Assembly (NCBI RefSeq): GCF_000732925.1
Contig: NZ_CP008953.1
Location: 1 to 64,000 of the forward strand
Reading direction: 5' to 3'
Length of the DNA stretch: 64,000 nt
Origin: Amycolatopsis japonica
Lineage (GTDB): Bacteria; Actinomycetota; Actinomycetes; Mycobacteriales; Pseudonocardiaceae
Shown here: one piece after another, positions 21,151 through 28,192 of the stretch
Layout: every line of letters starts with the position of its first letter
How positions within the stretch are numbered: position 1 is the stretch's first letter
Made by a program: the position numbers and the translations under genes
Notes under the pieces: generated by a model
What the model was told of the DNA's origin: nothing
The model's input: the letters and a program-made list of their open reading frames with translations, nothing else
The model's database searches: none

Positions 21151-21869
21151 CAGTACCCCGGCGGGCGCTGCGGCGGGTAACCGGGCGCGGGCGGTGGATA
21201 GTGCGGCGGATGCTGGCCCGGCGGCGGACCCTGCGCGGGCGGCGGCCCGACCGGGTACTGCGGCGGTGGCGGCTGCTGGGGCTGCCAGCCGGGTGGCGGC
21301 TGCTGTCCTGGTGGAGGCATGGGCGGCCCTGGTGGCATCGGCGGCTGCTGGCCCTGCGACTGCGCCCACTGCACCTGCTGATAGACCTCGGCGGGCTGCG
21401 GGAAACAGAACGTCAGCTTCGCGTTGACCGAACCCTGTACCGCGGCGCCCCACAGCTTCCCGCCGACGAACGCGTACATCTGCGCCGCCGAAACGTCGAC
21501 GGCCACCATGCGGGTCTCGCCGCCGAACTGGTTGCCGGATTTCGCCGACGCGGCCTGCGCGGCGTCCGGGTACACCCGGTCGCCGATCAGCCCGGCGATG
21601 ACCACCGAAGCGGCCGTCCAGCCGACCGTGCCCATCACGTTCGCGCGCGCGTGCTGCGTCGCCAGCCCGGTGAAGTCGTACAGCGCGGGCGCGGTCACCT
21701 CCGGGATCGCCGCGGCGACCACGCAGTAGTTCATCGTCGACATCATCACGGACTCGGTGAACAGGCCCACGACGGCGGCGCTCGGGCCGATCTGGACCGT
21801 GTTCAGCCTGCCCCCGCTGCGCTGGATGCGCTCTGCCACCGCACCCAGGTACTGCTCCTTGCTGAGCAC
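21150..21869 (-). CDS. Hypothetical protein with Pro/Gly/Gln-rich tail, upstream of pdxH
   Basis: A 239-residue protein. Residues 1-150 form an alanine/valine-rich domain without clear membrane helices (SKEQYLGAVAERIQRSGG, then GPSAAVVGLFTESVM and QYGGETRMV-like sequence). Residues from about 165 are a low-complexity tail of PP, PG and QQ units. I do not recognise the domain. GTG at 21869 is chosen because GGGAGG lies seven bases upstream. The stop overlaps the pdxH start, implying an operon, though no functional link to vitamin B6 is evident. Confidence 0.75.
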   Translation of the reverse strand: MLSKEQYLGAVAERIQRSGGRLNTVQIGPSAAVVGLFTESVMMSTMNYCVVAAAIPEVTAPALYDFTGLATQHARANVMGTVGWTAASVVIAGLIGDRVYPDAAQAASAKSGNQFGGETRMVAVDVSAAQMYAFVGGKLWGAAVQGSVNAKLTFCFPQPAEVYQQVQWAQSQGQQPPMPPGPPMPPPGQQPPPGWQPQQPPPPQYPVGPPPAQGPPPGQHPPHYPPPAPGYPPQRPPGY

Positions 21870-21941
21870 TGACGCCTCCCGAAGACTCCTCGCGCACGGC
21901 CATCGTCGCACGAACGGCGATCTGCTTCACTGGACGCCACT

Positions 21942-22466
21942 ATGCGACGTCTTCTGATCTTGCCGCTCGTCGTGCCGCTGCTGGCGGCCTGCGGGCCGAC
22001 GGAACAGCCGCCGCCCGCGGCGAGTTCGCCCGCGCCGTCGAACACCCCGGCGCCCAGCATCCCGCCCGCCCCGGAACCCACCGGCAAGGGCCCGTGCCCG
22101 TACCTCGGCAACGAGTTCGTCTCGGACGCCAACGGGCAGAAGGTCTCCAAGGTCAAGACCTCGGCCGACCAGCCGCATCCGACGTGTTTCTTCTACGCGC
22201 TCAGCGGGAAACTGCAGCTCACCGTGCGCGTGTACGTCGGGGAACCCGCCGTGGCGAAGGCGCTGGTGGATCAGGCGGCGCCCATCGACACCTCCAACCC
22301 CGCCGACGAACCGGCGGGCTGGAAGGGCGGCTACCAACCCTCCGGCGAAGGCGCCGTTTACGCCGTCGCGAAGGGTGGGAACGCGGTAGTCGTGACCACC
22401 AACCAGAAGCAGAGCATCAAGGCACGTACGGTGGCGAAGGAGGCTATCGGTGAGCTGAAGCTCTAG
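21942..22466 (+). CDS. Lipoprotein, DUF2020-like
   Basis: A 174-residue lipoprotein with signal peptide and lipobox LLAAC (Cys17), then a Pro/Ser/Ala spacer to about residue 48. The globular part PCPYLGNEFVSDANGQKV, HPTCFFY and LQLTVRVYVG resembles the actinobacterial DUF2020 family. The two Cys (in PCPYL and PTCFF) likely form a disulfide outside the membrane. No function is known. It is divergent from the pdxH unit with a 72-base gap that should contain both promoters. Confidence 0.8.
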   Translation: MRRLLILPLVVPLLAACGPTEQPPPAASSPAPSNTPAPSIPPAPEPTGKGPCPYLGNEFVSDANGQKVSKVKTSADQPHPTCFFYALSGKLQLTVRVYVGEPAVAKALVDQAAPIDTSNPADEPAGWKGGYQPSGEGAVYAVAKGGNAVVVTTNQKQSIKARTVAKEAIGELKL

Positions 22467-22634
22467 GTAGTGGTATCCACACGTCAGAGTGAAGTTGATC
22501 TTGTACTACCCTGTGCCGCACGCGCGAGGTTTCGCGGGACCAGCGCGGGCGCCAGATCCGGCGGAGGCCGCCTTGCGGTGTGGCTCGGCGGCACAAAAGA
22601 TCATTTCTCCCCATAAGACAAAAGGACAGGTTTC

Positions 22635-23087
22635 GTGGCTGACACCCTCAAGGAAATCTTGCTCGACTCCAGCCGTCGCCCGGCGGTCGTGAGCGACTTC
22701 GAAGGCCTCGTCGACGCCGAGGTCTCGGACAAGGGCGGCGTTTCGGGTGCCGTCGTGAAGACCGGCTTCGCCGCCGTCAAGAAGATCAAGCCGGGCATCA
22801 TCCCCGCCGCCGTCGACACCCTGCTCGACGACTTCACCGGTGCGCTCGAGCCGTTCTACGGTGACTACAAGGCCAAGGGCGGCAACGACTTCGGCGCCTA
22901 CCTGGTCGGCCGTAGCGACGAGGCCTCGGACGCGCTCCTGTCGGTCACCGACTCGCGCGCCGAGAAGAGCAGCCGCGACAGCATCAAGAAGGTGTACTCG
23001 AAGCTGCGCCCGAACGGTAAGAAGAACGTCGAGGAGGCCCTGCCCCGCCTCGGCCAGCTGATCGACAAGCACGCTGCGTCTGTCTGA
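22635..23087 (+). CDS. DUF6918-like helical protein
   Basis: A 150-residue soluble, helical, lysine-rich protein starting MADTLKEILLDSSRRPAVVSD. Conserved features are KKIKPGIIPAAVDTLLDDF and a C-terminal LRPNGKKNVEEALPRLGQLIDKH. I associate it with the actinobacterial DUF6918 family; function unknown. The GTG at 22635 has AAAAGGACAGG upstream. Codon use is strongly biased (many AAG, CTC), suggesting high expression. The 168-base upstream gap holds a possible -35 TTGATC near 22496 but no certain promoter; it also has a one-mismatch DnaA box at 22473. Confidence 0.82.
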   Translation: MADTLKEILLDSSRRPAVVSDFEGLVDAEVSDKGGVSGAVVKTGFAAVKKIKPGIIPAAVDTLLDDFTGALEPFYGDYKAKGGNDFGAYLVGRSDEASDALLSVTDSRAEKSSRDSIKKVYSKLRPNGKKNVEEALPRLGQLIDKHAASV

Positions 23088-23109
23088 TCGCGCTGACGTA
23101 AAGCGCGCC

Positions 23110-23164
23110 GAAGGGGCGCCCGGTCCGCTTTCAACATCCTGTTGGGAGTGGAGGGCGCCCCTTC
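23110..23164. terminator. Bidirectional terminator between the DUF6918 and tetR genes
   Basis: A 12-bp stem (GAAGGGGCGCCC / GGGCGCCCCTTC) with a 31-base loop that itself contains CAACA-TCC-TGTTG, giving a branched hairpin. It lies between convergent genes. Confidence 0.8.
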
Positions 23165-23171
23165 ATCGCGT

Positions 23172-23759
23172 TTACGATGTCGCGCCGAATACCCGGAGCA
23201 GACTCGTGTGCAAGGCGTCCGCCGCCTCGTCGGCGGACATCCGGCCGGAGTCGACCTCCTCGCCGGAGGCGTGGCCGAGTTTCACGGTGACCGCCACCAG
23301 CCAGCCCGTCGGCAGCCGATCGTCGAACTCGCCCGTCTCCTTGCCCCGCCGGATGACGCGTTCGAGCCGCTCGGCGACCGGTGAGTGGCGCCGCTGATCG
23401 TCGTCCGGGCTCGCGGGCAGGGAAGTGATCTTCCGGAGCAGGGCCGGGTACCGCCCGGACGTGCGGCGGCCGGCTTCGATCAGCCGCACCAGCGCCTCGG
23501 CGGCCGGGCCGTCGTCGAGGGCCGCGGCGTCCATCGCGGCGACGGCCTCCTCGGTGATGCGGTCGAGTACCGCGGCCAGCAGTTCCCCTCGTGAAGGGAA
23601 ATGGGCGTAGACCGTCTGACGGGTCACGCCCGCGGTGGTGGCGATGGTTTCGACGCCGGCGTCGGGATCGGCGCCGAGGGTCCGGAGCGCCGCGTCCAGG
23701 ATCGAAGCCCTGCTGCGCTGTGCGTCGGAGCGCCGGTTCCGCGCCGAGGGTCGAGACAT
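23172..23759 (-). CDS. TetR/AcrR family transcriptional regulator
   Basis: A 195-residue repressor. The N-terminal helix-turn-helix is seen in RASILDAALRTLG, GVETIATTAGVTRQTVYAHFPSR (recognition helix around TRQTVYAHF). The C-terminal ligand domain is divergent. It is divergent from a SnoaL-like gene and faces two near-identical operators at 23761-23812, so it probably represses both genes and responds to a small molecule handled by the neighbour. That link is inferred. Confidence 0.93.
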   Translation of the reverse strand: MSRPSARNRRSDAQRSRASILDAALRTLGADPDAGVETIATTAGVTRQTVYAHFPSRGELLAAVLDRITEEAVAAMDAAALDDGPAAEALVRLIEAGRRTSGRYPALLRKITSLPASPDDDQRRHSPVAERLERVIRRGKETGEFDDRLPTGWLVAVTVKLGHASGEEVDSGRMSADEAADALHTSLLRVFGATS

Positions 23760-23760
23760 C

Positions 23761-23812
23761 TCTTACACCTTGTCAGAATTGATGGGTCGTGGATATCTTA
23801 CAGCCTGTAAGA
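23761..23812. promoter_or_regulatory. Twin TetR operators
   Basis: TCTTACAG-C-CTGTAAGA (23796-23812) is a perfect 8-bp inverted repeat. TCTTACACCTTGTCAGA (23761-23777) matches it at 14 of 17 positions. The centres are 35 bp apart. The first abuts the tetR start and the second sits just before the SnoaL-like gene. Confidence 0.7.
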
Positions 23813-23838
23813 GATGTTTCGTGAGGCTGGGAGCGACC

Positions 23839-24234
23839 ATGGCGCCTTTCCACGGCACGGACCCGAAGAAGTTCATCGCGGAGTTCCACCTGTCGTTCCA
23901 CGACGACCTGGTGAACAGCGACGAGGACGCGGGAGTGATCGTCGACCGCTATCACACGCCGGACATCGTGCAGATCGCCGACGGCCACCGGATGGATCGG
24001 GACAACCTCATCGCGCACGCCCACCCGGTCCGCAAGAACCGGCCCACCGCGCGATGGGAGGTGCACGAAGCGGTGGCGGGCGGGGACCGGATCGCCGCCC
24101 GGAGCACCTTGTACGTGACGAACCGCAAGAGGGACCTCACGATCGAGGTGTACTTCTTCGGCGAGTTCACCCCCGACGGCCGGATGCGCCGGGGGCACAC
24201 GCTCACCCGCACCGTCCCCGTCGCCAAGACGTGA
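23839..24234 (+). CDS. SnoaL-like / NTF2-fold protein
   Basis: A 131-residue protein of the SnoaL-like (NTF2 superfamily) type, small alpha+beta barrels that act as cyclases, hydrolases, isomerases or ligand binders. Recognisable are DRYHTPDIVQIADGHRMDRDN and VYFFGEFTPDGRMRRGHTL, with Trp/His/Asp residues lining the typical pocket. The start ATG at 23839 has GGGAG upstream. No specific substrate can be named. Regulation by the divergent TetR is likely from the operators. Confidence 0.8.
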   Translation: MAPFHGTDPKKFIAEFHLSFHDDLVNSDEDAGVIVDRYHTPDIVQIADGHRMDRDNLIAHAHPVRKNRPTARWEVHEAVAGGDRIAARSTLYVTNRKRDLTIEVYFFGEFTPDGRMRRGHTLTRTVPVAKT

Positions 24235-24235
24235 A

Positions 24236-24275
24236 AGGGCCGCCCGGGACCGGAGAAGCGGTCCTGGGCGGCCCT
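24236..24275. terminator. Bidirectional terminator
   Basis: A 17-bp stem with one mispair (AGGGCCGCCCGGGACCG / CGGTCCTGGGCGGCCCT) and a GAGAAG loop, directly after the SnoaL-like stop and 27 bases from the end of the convergent gene. Confidence 0.88.
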
Positions 24276-24302
24276 TCGCGACAAGCAGAAAAGGGTGAGG
24301 CG

Positions 24303-25013
24303 TCAGTTCTTCTTGTCGGCGGAGCCCGCGTTCGAAGCCTGGTGCCCGTTCTTCGGAGCCGCGGGCTTGGCCGGAGCCGGACCGGAAGCGGCGGGCTTCG
24401 CCGGAGCGGCGGGCTTCGCCGGCTGTGCCGGTTTCGGAGCGGCCGCGGCCGGAGCGGCGGGCTTGGCGGGAGGAGCGGGCGGAGCCTTCGGCGGCGCGGG
24501 CGCGACCGGCGGCTCCTGCTTGGAACGCAGGGCGTAGGCGGCACCGGCGCCGACGACGGCGATACCGATCACCCACGGCCAGCGACGACGCTTGCGCGTC
24601 CCCTTGGCAGCGGTCTTCGCCTCGACGAGCGCGGCCTTGAAGTCCTTCTTCGCCGCCTTGAAGTCCTTCTTGCCCCGGCGCTTGGACTCACCGGCGGACT
24701 TCGCGGCCTGGATGGCGGCCTTGCGTGCCTTGCGGCCCGGCTTCCGCATCTCGGAAAGCCTGGCCAGCGCCTCCTTGCGAGCCGCCTTCGAGCTCCGCTT
24801 GAGCTCCTTGCGGGTCAGTTCCGTCTTCTTCGCGAGCTTCTTGCGCGCGCGACGGCTGGTCTTAGCGATCTCACCGGCGCTCTCGGAGAGCTTCTGCTCG
24901 GCTACCTCTACGGCGTGGGCGGTGGCTTCCTTACCCGCCTCGACAGCACGTTTGCGCAGGCCGAGCGCGCCGGCCTTCGCCGACTCGCTCACCGAATCTG
25001 CGGCCCGGGTCAT
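24303..25013 (-). CDS. Histone H1-like Lys/Ala-rich protein with a membrane helix
   Basis: A 236-residue protein with three parts. Residues 1-145 are a long Lys/Arg/Ala helix (coiled-coil-like, with KKLAKKTELTRKELKRSSKAA and repeated KKDFKAA). At about 150-170 is one membrane helix (WPWVIGIAVVGAGAAYAL). The C-terminus is a Pro/Ala/Lys repeat resembling eukaryotic H1 tails (PAKPAAPA). Short variants of such repeats occur in mycobacterial HupB-like proteins, but no HU domain is present. It could tie DNA or RNA to the membrane. ATG at 25013 fits GATGAGG; GTG at 25022 is the alternative. Confidence 0.72.
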   Translation of the reverse strand: MTRAADSVSESAKAGALGLRKRAVEAGKEATAHAVEVAEQKLSESAGEIAKTSRRARKKLAKKTELTRKELKRSSKAARKEALARLSEMRKPGRKARKAAIQAAKSAGESKRRGKKDFKAAKKDFKAALVEAKTAAKGTRKRRRWPWVIGIAVVGAGAAYALRSKQEPPVAPAPPKAPPAPPAKPAAPAAAAPKPAQPAKPAAPAKPAASGPAPAKPAAPKNGHQASNAGSADKKN

Positions 25014-25102
25014 GGCCTTCACCTCATCAATCGTTTTGATTCTGCTTCGTTGCTTGTAACCTATCGTGCCCCTTTTCCCCAGATCTTGCCGCAGATGGCA
25101 CG

Positions 25103-25657
25103 ATGAAGCTCGTGACTGAAAGCAAGGGATCCCTCATTGGTGGCGCGCTGAAGGCCACTCTGCACACCAACCAGGGTGACATCAACCTGAACCTGTTCCC
25201 CGACCACGCGCCGAAGACGGTCGCGAACTTCGTCGGGCTCGCCGAGGGCAGCAAGGAGTACACCCAGCCCAACGCGCAGGGAACGAACTCGGGCCCGTTC
25301 TACGACGGGTCGATCTTCCACCGCGTCATCGACGGCTTCATGCTGCAGGGCGGCGACCCGACCGGCACCGGCCGCGGCGGCCCCGGCTACAAGTTCGGCG
25401 ACGAGTTCCACCCGGAGCTCCAGTTCTCCAAGCCGTACCTGCTGGCCATGGCCAACGCCGGACCCGGCACCAACGGGTCGCAGTTCTTCATCACCGTCGC
25501 GCCGACGACGCACCTGAACTTCAAGCACACCATCTTCGGCGAGGTCGCGGACCAGGCTTCCCGCGACGTCGTCGACGCGATCGGCCGCACGGCGACCGGT
25601 CCGGCCGACCGTCCGCTGCAGGACATCGTCATCGAGAAGGTCAGCATCAGCCGCTGA
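25103..25657 (+). CDS. ppiA: Peptidyl-prolyl cis-trans isomerase, cyclophilin type
   Basis: A cytoplasmic cyclophilin that catalyses proline isomerisation. The 184-residue protein carries the family core FHRVIDGFMLQGGD with the catalytic Arg, GTGRGGPGYKFGDE, LAMANAGPGTNGSQFFIT and HTIFGEV. No signal peptide is present. The order ppiA, PH protein, crgA is the same as in mycobacteria (Rv0009-Rv0011c), here with a rhomboid gene and a secreted protein inserted after ppiA. GTG or ATG choice at 25103 is supported by MKLVTESKG following a weak ribosome binding site. Confidence 0.97.
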   Translation: MKLVTESKGSLIGGALKATLHTNQGDINLNLFPDHAPKTVANFVGLAEGSKEYTQPNAQGTNSGPFYDGSIFHRVIDGFMLQGGDPTGTGRGGPGYKFGDEFHPELQFSKPYLLAMANAGPGTNGSQFFITVAPTTHLNFKHTIFGEVADQASRDVVDAIGRTATGPADRPLQDIVIEKVSISR

Positions 25658-25700
25658 TCGCAGAGCCTGTTACCGGGGATTTCGGTAGGTTGGTGGCATC

Positions 25701-26663
25701 GTGAGCCAACCACCGAATCCCCAGTACCAGCAGGCCGCCATGCCCGGCTGCTGGTGGCACCCGAACCGGCCGACCGGGCTGAGCTGTGCACGCTGCGAGC
25801 GTCCGGCCTGCCCGGATTGCCTGCGCGAAGCCGCCGTGGGCTTCCAGTGCACGGACTGCGTCCAGGCCGGTCGTCAGCAGGATCGCGCCCAGCAGAAGCA
25901 GTACCGCGACGCCGGCTACGGCTCGCGCACCCTCGCGGGCGCCCAGCCCGCCCGGACGGCTGTCGTGACGCCGGTCCTCCTGGCGCTGAACGTCATCGTC
26001 TTCCTCATCACGGTCGTCCAGTCCGGCAGCATCGCGAACAACAACTTCTCCGAGCTGTTCCAGTACGGCCAGCTGTGGAATCCCGCGACGCTGGCCGGCG
26101 ACGAATGGTGGCGGATCCTCACTTCGGGCTTCCTCCAGTACGGCCTGCTGCACATCGCGAGCAACGCGTTCTCACTGTGGTTCGTGGGGCGCCCGCTGGA
26201 GACGGCGCTCGGCCGCGTCCCGTTCACGGTGCTCTACTTCGTCTCCCTGCTCGGCGGCTCGGCCGCGAACCTGGTCTTCAGCGACCTGGACGCCGTCCCC
26301 GTGGTCGGCGCGTCCGGCGCCATCTTCGGGCTCATCGGCGCGTACACGGTCATCGTCATCAAGCTGCGGCTCAACCCGACGTGGCTGCTGGTGATCCTGG
26401 GCCTGAACGTCTTCATCACCTTCCAGGTGCCCGGCATCTCGATCCTCGGGCACGCCGGCGGGTTCGTGGCGGGCCTCCTGGCCACCTTCGCGCTGCTGTA
26501 CGCGCCGGACAAGAACCGGCTGAAATGGCAGCTCGGCGGGATCGCGATCGTCGTGGTGGCGATGATCGGGCTCGTCGTCTGGAAGGACTCGCAGACGATT
26601 TCCGCGACGTGTGAGCTCGCGACCAGCCGGGGCGTGCCCTCCTACGCCTGCTACCCGGAGTAG
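25701..26663 (+). CDS. Rhomboid family intramembrane serine protease with B-box zinc finger
   Basis: A 320-residue membrane protease. Residues 12-55 form a B-box-like zinc finger (CWWHPNRPTGLSC, CERPAC, CLREAA, CTDC). The rhomboid core follows with about six helices. Catalytic Ser is in GASGAIFG near residue 202, and catalytic His in GHAGGFVAG near 254. An HxxxN motif (HIASNAFSLW) is in helix 2. It cleaves membrane substrates; none is known here. GTG at 25701 is used, with GGTTGGTGGC upstream. The zinc-finger-rhomboid fusion is common in actinobacteria. Confidence 0.95.
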   Translation: MSQPPNPQYQQAAMPGCWWHPNRPTGLSCARCERPACPDCLREAAVGFQCTDCVQAGRQQDRAQQKQYRDAGYGSRTLAGAQPARTAVVTPVLLALNVIVFLITVVQSGSIANNNFSELFQYGQLWNPATLAGDEWWRILTSGFLQYGLLHIASNAFSLWFVGRPLETALGRVPFTVLYFVSLLGGSAANLVFSDLDAVPVVGASGAIFGLIGAYTVIVIKLRLNPTWLLVILGLNVFITFQVPGISILGHAGGFVAGLLATFALLYAPDKNRLKWQLGGIAIVVVAMIGLVVWKDSQTISATCELATSRGVPSYACYPE

Positions 26664-26763
26664 CCGCACTTCCTCCGAGTGGGTCATCCGAAAACCCGAT
26701 CGAGAAGCGGTCGGGCTGGGTACCTTCGAGTTGATCATGTGCATCGTCAACTTGGGGGTTGAG

Positions 26764-27252
26764 ATGAAGATCCGGAAAGCAGCAGCTCTCGCCGCCGTCG
26801 CCGTGCTGGCGTCGGTATCGGCACCCGCGGTCGCGCAGGCCGGGCAAGCCGCCGAGACCTGCCAGACCTACACCAAACGCTATTTCCTCGGCTCGGGCAG
26901 CACCATCACGCTCCGTGTCGCCTACGTCGATTCGGCGTTGAAAATCTGCTTCGGCGATCCCGGCGTGACGTCCTCGGCGGCCACGCAGACCGTCGGCACG
27001 ACGGGGCCGGGCGCGGCCACCGGCTGGGAGATCACGGCGGGTCCGGCGGTGGTGGAGGACCAGCGGCCCCGGCACGTCAAAGCGAAGTTCAGCGGGTCGC
27101 TGCGGAACTGCGTCGTCAAGATCAACCCGATCTGCTCGCCGGCTTCGCCGTACGAGATCTTCGGGGAGTACGCGCCGCCCGCGGTCGGCCCGGCCGTCCC
27201 GGGCTGGTCACACGGCCCGAACGGCGACGTCCACTACTACGACAACGCCTGA
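26764..27252 (+). CDS. Secreted hypothetical protein
   Basis: A 162-residue exported protein with a typical signal peptide (MKIRKAAALAAVAVLASVSA, likely cut after AQA near residue 27). The mature part is rich in Thr, Gly and Pro with four Cys (CQTY, ICFG, NCVV, ICSP), suggesting two disulfides. Aromatic residues cluster at the end (HYYDN). I do not recognise a domain. ATG at 26764 has TTGGGGGT eight bases upstream. Its last 16 bases overlap the convergent PH-domain gene. Confidence 0.75.
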   Translation: MKIRKAAALAAVAVLASVSAPAVAQAGQAAETCQTYTKRYFLGSGSTITLRVAYVDSALKICFGDPGVTSSAATQTVGTTGPGAATGWEITAGPAVVEDQRPRHVKAKFSGSLRNCVVKINPICSPASPYEIFGEYAPPAVGPAVPGWSHGPNGDVHYYDNA

Positions 27253-27662
27253 CCCTTGAGGGCGGTGAGGACGTCCAGTACGTCGCGGGGGTCCTCACCG
27301 AGGTCGATCCGGCCGAACACCAGCAGGTGATCGCCGGATTCGACCTCCAGGGTCAGGCTGTCCCGGCCGAGCCGTCGCGTGGTGCGAAGCCGGAGCCGGG
27401 CTTCGGTCCAGGAGTAGCGGTGCGCACCGCCCACGGTCCTGGCCAGGAGTCCGCCGGGGCCTGCCGCCAGCCGGGGGCGGAGCAGCGTGCCGTGCAACGC
27501 GAGCGCGCCGACGGACAGCATCGCGACCCCGGTCAGGACGGTGCCACCGACGTCGCCGCCGATGGCCAGCCACAGCACGCCTGCCAGCAGCAACAGGGTG
27601 AGTACCCAGGCCACTACCACAACGTTCCGCTGCGGCGCCCACGAGGTGGGGTAGTTATCCAC
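27237..27662 (-). CDS. PH-domain membrane protein, Rv0010c homologue
   Basis: A 141-residue protein with two adjacent membrane helices (about 12-58) followed by a bacterial PH-like domain (RPRLAAGPGGLLARTVGG, VESGDHLLVFGRIDLGEDP). Length and the opening SWAPQ match mycobacterial Rv0010c (SAWAP-type start). GTG at 27662 is preferred; a GTG at 27677 is possible. No Shine-Dalgarno is seen at either. Two perfect DnaA boxes cover this start region, so DnaA could block its expression. The partner gene order (ppiA, this, crgA) is conserved. Confidence 0.85.
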   Translation of the reverse strand: MDNYPTSWAPQRNVVVVAWVLTLLLLAGVLWLAIGGDVGGTVLTGVAMLSVGALALHGTLLRPRLAAGPGGLLARTVGGAHRYSWTEARLRLRTTRRLGRDSLTLEVESGDHLLVFGRIDLGEDPRDVLDVLTALKGQALS

Positions 27663-27676
27663 AGGGGTTATCCACA
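27655..27676 (+). promoter_or_regulatory. Pair of perfect DnaA boxes at the PH-protein start
   Basis: TTATCCACA occurs at 27655-27663 and again at 27668-27676, both exact matches in the same direction, 13 bases apart. They overlap the start codon of the minus-strand PH gene. A TGGGGATGA follows, as often seen beside boxes at oriC. Distance from oriC is 25.5 kb. Confidence 0.7.
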
Positions 27677-27732
27677 CTGGGGATGAGTCACACCGGTGTA
27701 ATTCGGCGTCAAGCCGCCATCCGGGGTAATGC

Positions 27733-27999
27733 TCACCGCCACCGCATCGTCATGAGCAACCCGGCGATCATCAGCACGAAACCGATGGCGAAGTTCGTGT
27801 TGCCCAGATCCGCCATGAAGGGGATCTTGTCGCCCGCGATGTAGTTGACGACCAGCCACAACAGGCCGACCAGCATGAGGCCGAACATCACGATCTTGTA
27901 GAACAGGTTCGACGGGCCCGCGGCCTTGACCTTCACCGGCGTGCGGCGATCGGTCGGCGGGGTGTACGCCGTCTTCTTGCGGACCTTGGACTTCGGCAT
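27733..27999 (-). CDS. crgA: Cell division protein CrgA
   Basis: An 88-residue inner-membrane protein that coordinates septum and peptidoglycan proteins in actinobacteria. It begins MPKSKVRKKTAYTPP, with a conserved basic N-terminus, then two membrane helices (VMFGLMLVGLLWLVVNYI and FAIGFVLMIAGLLMTMRWR). The protein ends MRWR, typical for CrgA. ATG at 27999 gives the usual size; the open frame further upstream lacks conservation. Located between the PH gene and a sortase, as in many relatives. Confidence 0.95.
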   Translation of the reverse strand: MPKSKVRKKTAYTPPTDRRTPVKVKAAGPSNLFYKIVMFGLMLVGLLWLVVNYIAGDKIPFMADLGNTNFAIGFVLMIAGLLMTMRWR

Positions 28000-28192
28000 C
28001 GTGTTCCTCGCGTACTGTTCGGCTTCCCTGGTGGCGATGACCCGCTTTCGGGTGCGCAACCAGCGCCACGTGCACACGTTAACGTAAACGAGCGCCGCTG
28101 GGCACCGTCCGGGACCGGTCGATTTCCCGCACTGTGACAATGGTGTCACAGACGGTTCGGCAGTGGCTTGGTTCGAGACTGAGGAGCTTTGC

